A DNA stretch of 64,000 nucleotides from Nitrospira sp. CR1.1. Lineage in GTDB: Bacteria > Nitrospirota > Nitrospiria > Nitrospirales > Nitrospiraceae. This document shows positions 36,558-45,692 of this stretch, piece by piece (position 1 is the first letter of the stretch; every line of letters starts with the position of its first letter). The stretch covers positions 62,001-126,000 of the forward strand of contig WIAF01000008.1 in NCBI GenBank assembly GCA_014055465.1, read 5' to 3'. A model generated the notes under the pieces. The model ran no database searches, had not been told where the DNA came from, and saw nothing but the letters and a program-made list of their open reading frames with translations. The position numbers and the translations under genes are program-made.

Positions 36558-36569
36558 TTACACCCCCGC
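36372..36569. repeat. Imperfect inverted repeat overlapping the uvrA 3' end
   Basis: Arm 36372-36410 (GCGGGGGTGTGAGGGATGG...AGTCGGCATG) matches the reverse complement of 36532-36569 at about 34 of 39 positions. The second arm contains the last codons and stop of uvrA. This suggests a dispersed intergenic repeat inserted here twice in opposite orientation, one copy supplying the gene's terminal residues. Confidence 0.7.
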
Positions 36570-39065
36570 CTCCCTCAGCACCTGTCCCGTATACGACCGC
36601 TTCACCTTGGCGATTTCTTTCGGCGGGCCTTCGGCCACGATTTCGCCGCCCCGGTCGCCGCCTTCTGGCCCGAGATCGATGATCCAATCGGCATTGCGGA
36701 TCATATCGAGATTGTGTTCAATCACCAGGACGGTATTGCCGGTCTCGACCAGACGGTCGAGCACGTCCAGCAGACGTTGGATGTCGGCGAAGTGGAGGCC
36801 GGTAGTGGGTTCGTCAAGAATGTACATGGTGCGGCCGGTGGGACGTTTGGAGAGTTCTCGCGAGAGTTTCACGCGCTGGGCTTCGCCGCCCGACAAGGTG
36901 GTGGCCGACTGCCCGAGCTTGACGTAGTGCAATCCCACGTCGTGGAGCGTCTGCAACTTCGCCTTGATGTAAGGGATGTTTTCGAAGAACTCCAAGGCGT
37001 CATCCACCGTCATGTTGAGGATATCGGCGATGCTGCGCCCCTTGTATTGAATCTCCAGCGTCTCGCGGTTGTAGCGCTGCCCCTTGCAGACCTCGCAGGT
37101 CACGTAGACATCCGGCAGAAAGTGCATCTCGATCTTGATCAGCCCATCGCCCTGACAGGCTTCGCACCGCCCGCCCTTCACATTAAAGCTATAGCGGCCC
37201 GGCTTGTAGCCCCGCACGCGGGATTCCGGCAAGTTTGAAAACAGATCGCGGATGAAGGTGAAGAGGCCGGTATACGTGGCGGGATTCGATCGGGGTGTGC
37301 GCCCGATCGGCGATTGGTCGATGTCGATAATTTTATCCAGCGCGTCCACGCCCGTGATTTCTTTGCAGCCGTCGATTTTCGGCTTCTTGTGATAGAGCAA
37401 TTGGGACAGCGAGTGAAACAGCACCTCGAGCACGAGAGTACTTTTTCCCGACCCCGACACACCCGTGACGCATGTCAACAGGCCGAGCGGCACATTGACG
37501 CTGACGCCCTTCAGATTATGTTTCTTCGCCCCGACGACCGTGACGAACCCTCTCGGGGTGCGGCGGCGCTGCGGAAGGGACACCATCTGCGCACCGCGCA
37601 GGTACAGGCCGGTCAACGAATCGGGATTGGCCTTAACTTGCTTCGGGGTGCCCTGCGCGATGATTCTTCCTCCATGCGTGCCGGCGCCCGGTCCCAAGTC
37701 GAGAATATAGTCCGCGGCTTCCATCGTCTCTGCGTCATGCTCGACGACGATCACCGTGTTGCCGAGGTCGCGCAGGCGCAGTAACGTCTGCAGGAGTCGC
37801 CGGTTGTCCCGTTGATGGAGTCCAATCGACGGTTCATCCAGGATGTACAACACACCGACCAGCCCGGACCCGATCTGTGTGGCCAATCGAATACGCTGCC
37901 CCTCCCCGCCCGAGAGGGTCGCCGCCGGACGATCCAGGGTCAGATAATCCAGTCCAACGTTGACCAGAAATCCCAGCCGCTCGCGGATCTCCTTCAGGAT
38001 GCGATGGGCGATGACGAGTTCACGTTCGGTGAATTTGAGCGTGGCGAAAAAATCCGCCGCCGCGCGCACGGACAGGCCGGTAATGTCGGCGATGGACTTC
38101 CTGGCGATCTTCACCGCCAGACTTTCCGGCTTAAGACGCGCTCCCTGACAGGTCTCGCAGCGTTCGAGCAGGGTAAAGTCTTCCTCTTCAGAAGCGCCGG
38201 GGGTCATGGCATACCCGATCCCGTCGCAGGCCGGGCAGGCGCCGTGCGGGCTATTAAACGAGAACACCCGCGGTGTGATTTCCGGATAACTGACTCCGCA
38301 TTTGATACAGGCCAGCTTGTCGCTGTAGAGATGCAGTTTGCCGGTCTCCGAGAGAACCCCGACCAATCCTCCGGCCAGCTTCACCGAGGTTTCGACGGAA
38401 TCCGCGATCCGTCGCATCAAGGCATCACCCGGCTTCATCACCAGCCGATCGACGACGATTTCAATCGTGTGCTTCTTCTGTTTGTCGAGCGTGATGTCGT
38501 CGCCCAGATCAACCATCTCGCCGTTGATACGCGCGCGCACGTATCCGGCCTTCCGCATCTCCAGGAGTTCTTTGCGATATTCCCCCTTCCGCCCGCGGAC
38601 AATAGGGGAAAGAATCTGGAACTTCGAGCCTTCTGGCAATTCGCAGATCGCATCCACCATCTGCTGCACCGTCTGCGCGGTAATCTCCTGTCCACATTGG
38701 AAACAGAAGGGGTGCCCGACCCGGGCATAGAGCAGCCGCAGATAGTCATAGATTTCGGTGACAGTCCCCACGGTGGACCGGGGGTTATGGCTGGTGCTCT
38801 TCTGTTCGATCGAGATTGCCGGCGACAGCCCTTCGATGGAGTCCACATCGGGCTTCCCCATCTGTTCGAGGAATTGCCGGGCATAGGCGGACAGCGACTC
38901 GACATACCGCCGCTGCCCTTCCGCATAAATCGTGTCGAAGGCGAGGGAGGATTTCCCCGACCCGCTCAGGCCGGTCATGACAACCAGCTTGTCTCGTGGA
39001 ATCTCGACATCGAGATTCTTCAGATTATGTTCACGCGCCCCTTTGATGATGATGGAATTACTCAT
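36558..39065 (-). CDS. uvrA: Excinuclease ABC subunit A, lacking the insertion domain
   Basis: UvrA finds DNA lesions and loads UvrB in nucleotide excision repair. The 835-residue protein has both ATPase modules: Walker [11 protein letters not shown] (31-40) and GVSGSGKST (about 540), signatures LSGGEGQR and LSGGEAQR, the UvrB-binding region (about 120-245), the first zinc module C253/C256/C277/C280 (same numbering as E. coli) and the later [16 protein letters not shown] zinc module. It is about 105 residues shorter than typical UvrA (about 940). The loss lies between C280 and the CETC pair at 303-306, where the DNA-contacting insertion domain normally sits; only about 18 residues remain. The frame is intact, so this looks like a real compact form. 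A repeat arm overlaps the stop. Confidence 0.95.
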   Translation of the reverse strand: MSNSIIIKGAREHNLKNLDVEIPRDKLVVMTGLSGSGKSSLAFDTIYAEGQRRYVESLSAYARQFLEQMGKPDVDSIEGLSPAISIEQKSTSHNPRSTVGTVTEIYDYLRLLYARVGHPFCFQCGQEITAQTVQQMVDAICELPEGSKFQILSPIVRGRKGEYRKELLEMRKAGYVRARINGEMVDLGDDITLDKQKKHTIEIVVDRLVMKPGDALMRRIADSVETSVKLAGGLVGVLSETGKLHLYSDKLACIKCGVSYPEITPRVFSFNSPHGACPACDGIGYAMTPGASEEEDFTLLERCETCQGARLKPESLAVKIARKSIADITGLSVRAAADFFATLKFTERELVIAHRILKEIRERLGFLVNVGLDYLTLDRPAATLSGGEGQRIRLATQIGSGLVGVLYILDEPSIGLHQRDNRRLLQTLLRLRDLGNTVIVVEHDAETMEAADYILDLGPGAGTHGGRIIAQGTPKQVKANPDSLTGLYLRGAQMVSLPQRRRTPRGFVTVVGAKKHNLKGVSVNVPLGLLTCVTGVSGSGKSTLVLEVLFHSLSQLLYHKKPKIDGCKEITGVDALDKIIDIDQSPIGRTPRSNPATYTGLFTFIRDLFSNLPESRVRGYKPGRYSFNVKGGRCEACQGDGLIKIEMHFLPDVYVTCEVCKGQRYNRETLEIQYKGRSIADILNMTVDDALEFFENIPYIKAKLQTLHDVGLHYVKLGQSATTLSGGEAQRVKLSRELSKRPTGRTMYILDEPTTGLHFADIQRLLDVLDRLVETGNTVLVIEHNLDMIRNADWIIDLGPEGGDRGGEIVAEGPPKEIAKVKRSYTGQVLREAGV

Positions 39066-39268
39066 AAGCGCGGGATTATATCACGCCGCGCTCGGAGTCT
39101 TGGCATCCGGCGAAAGCAACCGTGATGCCAGAGCCAACAAGACCGTCAAAATACCGACGCCCCTCCAGGATCGGCCGGAACGGATTTTAGTTTTCCATAA
39201 ATGCGCCGATAGGGAACTGCGGGAGCCTTCGCCCCGAACCACAACCACCCACGATTTCTACGACCGCC

Positions 39269-40060
39269 ATGCATGACGTACTGAGCCTCTTTAAACGGAA
39301 TATCAATCAACTGTTCGGGATCACGGTCGACATCCTCAACGTCGGCCGATCACTGCAGCAGCTTTCGCTCTCCATGCAAATTCTCGCGAATAACGGCGTG
39401 GTCCAAGCCGCGAAAATCCCTGGCGGAAAAGGCCGGCCCATGCTGGCACTGGTCGAGATCCTAAACAACACACCCAAAGAAATCCGGCCGGAAGTGGAAG
39501 CTCTGGAGCATCTCTGTGCGGGACTGGCCAAGGTCACCGCCAGCAGTTCGAATATTATCTGGCGATACCACCAATTGATCGCCAGTCTCCTCTCGGCAAT
39601 GACGCAGGGTGACCCGTCATCCAAGTCCACCAGCTTAGACACACTCGCTCATCTTCGCTTTACCACGGCCGCTGACGTCACCCAATTGACGCAACATCCG
39701 GCCTTCACGGCGGTGGGGGCTCTTGAGCGGGAAAATCGCCTGTACCTGGTGAATCATTGCCAGGCCAACCTCACTGAGTTACAGGAACGGCTCAAGGATG
39801 CCCTGCGTTGTCTGGGGGAAACTCAACAGGCTCTGAATGGCCTGAAGATGATTGGACTCACCGCGCGCTATATGGCGTTCTGTATCTCTTCTGAGGCGGC
39901 CGGGCTGGCAGAGGCGGAAGCCAACTTCAAGAACCTGGCGGCTGAAATCAGCCGTGTCGTCGATGATCTCGATAACAAAACCCGTTCGATGAAAGATGCC
40001 ATCGAACACGGGCAAGAACTTCTCGAGCTGCTGCTGAAAGGGCATACCTATGCAAAGTAA
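39269..40060 (+). CDS. Degenerate chemoreceptor-like signalling protein
   Basis: This 263-residue, largely helical protein has no membrane segment. Two stretches resemble MCP signalling hairpins in altered form: LSMQILANNGVVQAAKIPGG-KGRPMLALVEIL (about 33-66; compare LALNAxIEAARAGExGxGFAVVAxEV) and LTARYMAFCISSEAAGLAEA-EANFKNLAAEI (about 195-230). It overlaps by 11 bp a diiron beta-lactamase-fold protein. In spirochaetes an oxygen-binding protein of that fold (ODP) signals through an atypical chemoreceptor, so I infer that this pair is a soluble oxygen or redox sensor. There is no CheA or CheW in the window. The assignment rests on pattern resemblance, not on a full MCP match. Confidence 0.55.
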   Translation: MHDVLSLFKRNINQLFGITVDILNVGRSLQQLSLSMQILANNGVVQAAKIPGGKGRPMLALVEILNNTPKEIRPEVEALEHLCAGLAKVTASSSNIIWRYHQLIASLLSAMTQGDPSSKSTSLDTLAHLRFTTAADVTQLTQHPAFTAVGALERENRLYLVNHCQANLTELQERLKDALRCLGETQQALNGLKMIGLTARYMAFCISSEAAGLAEAEANFKNLAAEISRVVDDLDNKTRSMKDAIEHGQELLELLLKGHTYAK

Positions 40061-40829
40061 GGTATTGTTCAATAGAGATGACCATCAATGGGTCGTCATC
40101 GGCCGGGATCCTGAAAAGGACGACCATGTCATCGACACCAATGAATATGTGATCATCCACCGCGGCCACGCCATGCTGCTGGACCCGGGCGGCATTCAAA
40201 TTTTTCCCCAAGTCCTGGCCGAACTGGCCAAGTATGTCCGGATGCAGGATATTAAAGTCATCTTCGCCAGCCACCAGGACCCGGACATCTGCTCATCACT
40301 TGCGATGTGGCTCGACCTGAACCCCGCGATCAAAACCTATTGTTCCTGGCTCTGGACCGGTTTTGTCAGCCACTTTAGCACCGGCGCCGTGATTATGCTG
40401 ACCCCCATTCCGGACCAGGGGATGCGTATCAGAATCGGCGACGAAGGGCCCGAGGTTGAAGCCGTCCCGGCCCATTACTGTCATTCCTCCGGCAATTTTT
40501 CCCTCTACGATCCGGCTGCCGGCATTCTCTTTTCGGGTGACATCGGCGGCGCCCTGGTCCCGGATCACCATGCCAGTCTGGTCGTCGCCGACTTCGAACA
40601 ACACATTCAATATATGCGAGGGTTTCATTTGCGCTGGATGCCCTCCACCGTGGCCCTGCGCGGATGGGTTCAACGGGTTCGTGCCATCAAGCCCAAGATG
40701 ATCTGCCCGCAACACGGGTCGATCTTCGAAGGTGAAAACGTCGGCAAACTGCTTGATTGGCTGGAGAGCCTAGAAGTGGGGCAGTGGAAGGACAGCGCTG
40801 CCAAGACCGACACACGTGCGGCAGCCTGA
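40050..40829 (+). CDS. ODP-like diiron metallo-beta-lactamase-fold protein
   Basis: The 259-residue protein has the flavodiiron-type metallo-beta-lactamase fold. Metal ligands are arranged as His75-x-Asp77-x-Asp79 (SHQDPDI), a His in the AHYCHSSGN segment, an Asp in LFSGDIGGA and a His in CPQHGSIF. There is no flavodoxin domain, so it is not a complete flavodiiron O2/NO reductase. It fits the oxygen-binding diiron protein (ODP) group, which binds O2 to report on it. The start overlaps the chemoreceptor-like gene by 11 bp, supporting a sensor-transducer pair. The ligand is inferred. Confidence 0.8.
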   Translation: MQSKVLFNRDDHQWVVIGRDPEKDDHVIDTNEYVIIHRGHAMLLDPGGIQIFPQVLAELAKYVRMQDIKVIFASHQDPDICSSLAMWLDLNPAIKTYCSWLWTGFVSHFSTGAVIMLTPIPDQGMRIRIGDEGPEVEAVPAHYCHSSGNFSLYDPAAGILFSGDIGGALVPDHHASLVVADFEQHIQYMRGFHLRWMPSTVALRGWVQRVRAIKPKMICPQHGSIFEGENVGKLLDWLESLEVGQWKDSAAKTDTRAAA

Positions 40830-40931
40830 GTTCATCGCCCGGCAACTCGGCTAGCCGCTCAATTTCGCCCCCTTTGCCCGAGCAGACCCGCGACCTTGAC
40901 AACAGGCAAAAGCGGGTGCTACCACCCTCCC

Positions 40932-41708
40932 ATGGTGCGGGCAGAACAATCCTCCATACCCGACAGTGCTGACGGGGCGGCGAAAGCCGTCTCAACCTGG
41001 TCCGGCCAGGCACGTGAACAAGCTGTCCAGCGCATGTTCACCGCGATCGCAGGCGTCTACGATCTCAACAATACCCTGCTCAGTTTCGGCCTCCATCACC
41101 ATTGGAAACGCCTCACGGCCTCCTACGTGCCCACGGTCACGAACGGACGGGCGCTCGACATCGGCGCGGGAACGGCAGACCTCGCGCTGCTGATTGAACC
41201 GAAGATGGGCGAACAGGGCCATGTCGTCGCCTCCGATTTGAACCATGCCATGTTGGCCGAAGGTCTTCGCAAAGTGACAGGGCGAGGACTCCTCGACCGG
41301 ATCACGTGCCTGCAGGCCAATGCCGAGCAACTGGGCTTTCCGGATAACACGTTTCATGCCGTGACGACGGGCTTCTGCATGCGAAATGTGGGCAACCTGA
41401 CGCAGGCCTTCACAGAAATCCGGCGGGTCTTGCGACCGGACGGCCGCTTCGTCTGCCTGGAATTTTCCCGTCCGGCCTATGGCTGGTTGCGTGCGCTCTA
41501 CGATTGGTATTCGTTTCGTCTGCTTCCCTGGATCGGCACCAAAGTTGCGCGTGATCGGACCGGGGTCTACGAATACCTGCCGGCCTCGATCAGAACCTTT
41601 CCCGATCAAGAACGGTTGGCCACGCTGCTGCGGGAAGCCGGGTTCCGCCAGGTGGAATACCGGAACCTCACCGGAGGCATTGTCGCCATCCACGTGGCAA
41701 CGAAATAA
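40932..41708 (+). CDS. UbiE/MenG-type class I SAM methyltransferase
   Basis: The 258-residue product from ATG 40932 has SAM motif I ALDIGAGTADLALLI, the UbiE-signature FCMRNVGNLTQAFTEIRRVLRPDGRFVCLEFSRP and the C-terminal RNLTGGIVAIHVATK. Family members C-methylate ubiquinone or menaquinone precursors; in this setting, next to radical SAM and PCP_red genes, another quinone or tetrapyrrole-like substrate is possible. The start lacks a clear ribosome site, and GTG 40935 is an alternative. A 66-bp gap filled by a short repeat separates it from the next gene. Confidence 0.88.
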   Translation: MVRAEQSSIPDSADGAAKAVSTWSGQAREQAVQRMFTAIAGVYDLNNTLLSFGLHHHWKRLTASYVPTVTNGRALDIGAGTADLALLIEPKMGEQGHVVASDLNHAMLAEGLRKVTGRGLLDRITCLQANAEQLGFPDNTFHAVTTGFCMRNVGNLTQAFTEIRRVLRPDGRFVCLEFSRPAYGWLRALYDWYSFRLLPWIGTKVARDRTGVYEYLPASIRTFPDQERLATLLREAGFRQVEYRNLTGGIVAIHVATK

Positions 41709-41722
41709 CAACAACGCGCTTG

Positions 41723-41777
41723 GCTTTCAGCTCTCAGCGAAGGCTGATGGCTATGAGCTGACGACTGATGGCTGATG
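41723..41777 (+). repeat. Short degenerate GCTGATGGCT-type repeat at a start codon
   Basis: The 55-bp stretch contains repeated CTGATGGCT/GCTGA/CTCAGC units (AGGCTGATGGCTATGAGCTG, then ACGACTGATGGCTGATG). It ends in the ATG of the radical SAM gene, which therefore has no recognisable ribosome site. It is probably a dispersed simple repeat. Confidence 0.55.
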
Positions 41778-43418
41778 AATTCCATCCTCTACATTTTTCT
41801 CCCCTGCAAAAAGGTCTACCCGATCGGCGTGACGTATCTGGCGGACTTTATCCATCGCCGGAAGCCAGAAGTGCGGCAGCGCATTCTCGATCTATCACTG
41901 TTTTCCGAATCGCAACGGACGCAAGCCATCCGCGATGCCGCGCTGGAGTTCAAGCCGGATCTGGTCTGTTTTTCGTGGCGGGACATTCAGATTTTTTCCC
42001 CCCACGAGGGAGACGCCTCGCTGGAGCACGCCTTCAATTTTTACTTCGCCAGCAATCCGATCAAGCGGGTGGCCGCGTCATTCGCCGGCTTGAAGCAGCT
42101 CTACCGGTATTACAGCCACATTCGGGCAAACCTGTCGTATCCCTGGTTGATCCGGAAAGAGTTCCCCAAAACTCAGATCATGATCGGCGGCGGAGCGTTT
42201 ACGGCGTTTGCCGATCAATTGATCGAGAAACTTCCGGAAGGCACCATTGGAATCCTGGGTGAGGGGGAAGATGCGATTCTCAAGGTCGTCAACGGCGAAT
42301 CGCTTGAAAATGAACGCTATATCATTCGGGAAGGAACACAGACACGCAAGGGGAATCAGGGCTCACCGGCACTGCTGGACGCCCTGACTGTCGACCTACC
42401 CTATCTCACATCGATTTTCCCGCAGCACGCCTCGTATATGGACGAATCAATCGGCGTCCAGACGAAACGCGGGTGTCCCTACGACTGTGCCTTCTGCCTC
42501 TATCCCTACATTGAAGGCAAACGGGTGCGGTATCGCCCGCCGGAAATGGTCGTCAAGGACATCGCTCAGCACTATCATCAGTGGGGCGCCCGTCGGTTCT
42601 GGTTCACCGATGCCCAGTTCATCACGGGCAAGGAGGCCTATCCCCAATGCACGGAGATTCTTGAACGAATCCTGAGCGAGAAGCTCGAGATTGAGTGGTC
42701 CGGCTATATCCGCACCTCGTTGATTACGCCGGAGTTGGCCAAGCTGATGGTGCGATCGGGTGTCGGAGATCTGGAAGTCGCCATCACCTCCGGGTCCCAG
42801 GAAGTGTTGAATAACCTGCACATGGGTTTCAAACTCGAACGCCTCTACGACGGTTGTCGTTATCTGGCCGAAGCCGGTTTCAAGGGCAAGGTGATCCTCA
42901 ATTATTCACTGAACTCCCCGAAGGAGACGGAAGAGAGCCTGCTCCAGAGCGTCGAGTCCTACAAGAAGGTCGCGTCGATTTTAGGAGAGGACCGTGTGTT
43001 CCCCCTCATGTTCTTCCTCGGAATTCAGCCCAATACCGACCTGGAACACCGGCTGCTGGAAGAGGGCTATCTCTCGTCCGGGTATAACCCGCTCATGCTG
43101 ACACCGACGAGCATTCGCAAGTTGCTGTACAATCCGGCGCCGCTCAACAAGATAATCGCCAAGGCCTGCCTGGCGGCGTGGGAACAAAAAGAAGGCAGCC
43201 GCGATCCTCGTGCATGGACCGGATCCCTTTCTCAAACGACCTCCTCAGAGGCCAAGCCGGATCAGGCTCATTATGCCGATGCGAATCTCATTCGAGGAAT
43301 TCAGAATAACTCGGGACGAGAAGCGCTCCTGACCCTGGAAGAGATTCTCCGGTCACGCCGACCCGCTCAACCGACAGCCGCTCCCACGGAAAAGACGGCT
43401 GTGAGTCCAATGAGTTAG
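41775..43418 (+). CDS. B12-binding-domain radical SAM protein
   Basis: The 547-residue protein starts with a B12-binding-like Rossmann region (about 1-165, with IGGGAFTAFADQL and GEGEDAIL typical of this group) and then a radical SAM core with the cluster motif RGCPYDCAFC (Cys near 231, 235, 238) and ITSGSQEVLNNLHMGF. Relatives include BchE and HpnJ-like enzymes that modify porphyrins or hopanoids. The C-terminal 70 residues are low-complexity. It sits between the UbiE-type methyltransferase and the PCP_red protein; I infer a shared cofactor pathway. The start overlaps a repeat and has no ribosome site. Confidence 0.85.
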   Translation: MNSILYIFLPCKKVYPIGVTYLADFIHRRKPEVRQRILDLSLFSESQRTQAIRDAALEFKPDLVCFSWRDIQIFSPHEGDASLEHAFNFYFASNPIKRVAASFAGLKQLYRYYSHIRANLSYPWLIRKEFPKTQIMIGGGAFTAFADQLIEKLPEGTIGILGEGEDAILKVVNGESLENERYIIREGTQTRKGNQGSPALLDALTVDLPYLTSIFPQHASYMDESIGVQTKRGCPYDCAFCLYPYIEGKRVRYRPPEMVVKDIAQHYHQWGARRFWFTDAQFITGKEAYPQCTEILERILSEKLEIEWSGYIRTSLITPELAKLMVRSGVGDLEVAITSGSQEVLNNLHMGFKLERLYDGCRYLAEAGFKGKVILNYSLNSPKETEESLLQSVESYKKVASILGEDRVFPLMFFLGIQPNTDLEHRLLEEGYLSSGYNPLMLTPTSIRKLLYNPAPLNKIIAKACLAAWEQKEGSRDPRAWTGSLSQTTSSEAKPDQAHYADANLIRGIQNNSGREALLTLEEILRSRRPAQPTAAPTEKTAVSPMS

Positions 43419-43455
43419 CGACTATCCACAGGCCCTCTGACCACCGTCGGTTTGC

Positions 43456-43485
43456 TTGCATTCCCCGAGAACACGGTGCTATCAT
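43456..43485 (+). promoter_or_regulatory. Possible sigma-70 promoter for the UspA/PCP_red gene
   Basis: TTGCAT (43456-43461) and TATCAT (43480-43485) are 18 bp apart in the 165-bp gap upstream of 43584. The downstream leader is about 90 nt. Only the boxes support it. Confidence 0.35.
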
Positions 43486-43583
43486 GCCGCTTCTTTTGGG
43501 GTAAAGTTCCATTCAACCGTTTGAATTCTCGGCGGTTCTCTGATCTCATCCCCCTATAGAGTGTTTGCCTAGGAGGCGTTTCG

Positions 43584-45692
43584 ATGTACAAGACGATCTA
43601 TATCCCGGTCGATAATTCCGACCATTCCAATACAGCCGTCGATGTCGGAGTTGAGCTGGCGAAAACCTATGGTTCAAAGATCGTGGGTAGCCATGTCTAC
43701 GCGGCGAAGATGCACGATAAGCGATTTAAGCAGATGGAGGCAGGCCTCCCGGAAGAATATCACGACGAGAAAGAACTCGACCGGCAACGCCAGATCCATG
43801 ACTCGCTGATTACCCGCGGACTTCAGATCATCACCGACTCCTACCTCGACTATGTCGATAAGAAATGTAATGAGGCCAATCTACCGGTCGAACGCCGCTC
43901 CTTGGAAGGCCGCAACTGGAAGGTGCTGGCCGAGGACATCAATACCAACGCCTACGACCTCGTGATCATGGGGGCCTTGGGAGTCGGAGCCGTCAAAGAC
44001 AGCGTCATCGGCAGCAACACCGAGCGAGTCCTGCGTCGGGTGCGAAACTCCGACATGTTGATCATCAAACAGCCGACGCCTGTCGGCACGGGCAAGATCG
44101 TCGTGGCCGTAGACGGCAGCCCCTATTCCTTCGGCGGACTCATGACCGGGTTGGCGCTTGGCAAAGCCTTCAATATCCCGGTTGAAGTCATTTCCGCCTT
44201 CGATCCTTACTTCCATTATGCGGCGTTTCACAGCATCTCCGGCGTCCTCAATGAAGAGGCCGGCAAGGTCTTTCGCTTCAAAGAACAGGAAAAATTGCAT
44301 GAGGAAGTGATCGACAGCGGTCTGGCGAAGATCTACCAATCACACCTCGATATTTCTCGCGAAATCGCCCAAGCCGAACAGACCGACGTCAAAACAACCC
44401 TGCTGGACGGCAAGGCCTTCGAAAAAATCATTCAGTACGTGCGGAAAGAGAATCCCTGGCTCCTCATCGTGGGCCGGATCGGCGTCCACAGCGACGAGGA
44501 TATGGACATCGGCAGCAACACGGAAAACCTGCTGCGCTCCGCCGCCTGCAATATTTTGGTGTCGAACCGCAAGTATGTCCCGCCCATCGATACGCAGGCG
44601 GAGTACACCATCGCCTGGACGGAAGAAGCGTTGCGACGCATGGAACGGATTCCCGTGTTTGCCCGCGGGGTCGCCAAGACCGCCATCCATCGCTATGCCA
44701 TCGAGAAGGGGCACACGATCATCAGCAATACGGTCGTCGATGCTGCGGTCGGACACATCCTTCCGAAGGGCGCCATGGACGCGATGCGGGCGCTCGGCGG
44801 GAACCTCGATGCAGCCGGCATTGATCGCGACAAGATGCAGGCGGACGATTCCGTCGCGCAGGATCTGATGGGCTCCACCCTGAGCGGAATGATGACCCAA
44901 GTTGTGGAAGAAAAACCGGCCCACAGCCCCGGCACGCAGGCCTACCTGGATCGAATGAGCCAGAACTACTTTGTGTGTGACGGCTGCGGATATATCGGCA
45001 AGGGCGACACCCCCGTGAAATGCCCCGTGTGCAGCGCTGAAGGCGATCGCTTCAAACAGGTGGACAAATCGATCTTCGAAGCGGCGGCCAAAGCGGAGGG
45101 CGGCCTCGAGACCGACGTCGCCTATGACGACATTCCGATGCAGTGGACAAAAGACGCCAAGGAAGCGATTCGCGCGGTACCGGCCGGATTCCAGCGTCGC
45201 CGGGCCAAAGCCAAGATCGAAAAGAGCGCCCGTAAACTCGGCATGACGACGATCACCCTCGAATATGCCGGCCCTATGATTCAGGAAGCGGCCTCTGAAG
45301 ACTACACCCCAATCTTTGCGAACAAGGGGACCGGGACCGCAGCCCAACCTTCAGCCGACCAATCGGCGACCAACGGAACCGAGACCGGGACGGCGAACGG
45401 AACCGGTACTGAGCAGGCTCAGGCGTCACAAGCACCGTCATCTCCCTATACCTGGACCCCGGACGCACAAGGACGCTTAGATCGAGCACCGGAAGGATTC
45501 ATGCGGGAATGCACGAAGGCCTTGATCGAGAAACATGCCGACAAGATCGGCACGACGGTCATCACTCTTGAAGTGGCGACCGAAGGGATTGAGCAAGCCA
45601 AGGGCTACATGGCGGATGCCATGAAGACCGGTAACCTCAAGGACATGATTGCCAATCTGACGGGTTCCTCCAAGACCGGGGCGAACCGCTGA
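43584..45692 (+). CDS. Tandem UspA protein with three PCP_red-like domains and a zinc ribbon
   Basis: The ATG follows AGGAGG by 7 bp. The 702-residue order is: UspA domain 1 (about 1-155, VIMGALGVGAVKDSVIGSNTERVLR), UspA domain 2 (about 165-330, GSNTENLLRSAACNILVSN), PCP_red-like domain A (about 340-400, WTEEALRRMERIPVFARG), a rubredoxin-like zinc ribbon (about 460-490, CDGCGYIG...CPVC), PCP_red-like B (about 515-565, WTKDAKEAIRAVPAGFQRRRAK), a Thr/Gly/Ala linker, and PCP_red-like C (about 610-665, WTPDAQGRLDRAPEGFMREC). PCP_red is best known from the 57-kDa subunit of dark protochlorophyllide reductase. Here it probably marks a redox or tetrapyrrole-linked protein of unknown action. Its stop overlaps the next start by 1 bp. 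Confidence 0.85.
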   Translation: MYKTIYIPVDNSDHSNTAVDVGVELAKTYGSKIVGSHVYAAKMHDKRFKQMEAGLPEEYHDEKELDRQRQIHDSLITRGLQIITDSYLDYVDKKCNEANLPVERRSLEGRNWKVLAEDINTNAYDLVIMGALGVGAVKDSVIGSNTERVLRRVRNSDMLIIKQPTPVGTGKIVVAVDGSPYSFGGLMTGLALGKAFNIPVEVISAFDPYFHYAAFHSISGVLNEEAGKVFRFKEQEKLHEEVIDSGLAKIYQSHLDISREIAQAEQTDVKTTLLDGKAFEKIIQYVRKENPWLLIVGRIGVHSDEDMDIGSNTENLLRSAACNILVSNRKYVPPIDTQAEYTIAWTEEALRRMERIPVFARGVAKTAIHRYAIEKGHTIISNTVVDAAVGHILPKGAMDAMRALGGNLDAAGIDRDKMQADDSVAQDLMGSTLSGMMTQVVEEKPAHSPGTQAYLDRMSQNYFVCDGCGYIGKGDTPVKCPVCSAEGDRFKQVDKSIFEAAAKAEGGLETDVAYDDIPMQWTKDAKEAIRAVPAGFQRRRAKAKIEKSARKLGMTTITLEYAGPMIQEAASEDYTPIFANKGTGTAAQPSADQSATNGTETGTANGTGTEQAQASQAPSSPYTWTPDAQGRLDRAPEGFMRECTKALIEKHADKIGTTVITLEVATEGIEQAKGYMADAMKTGNLKDMIANLTGSSKTGANR

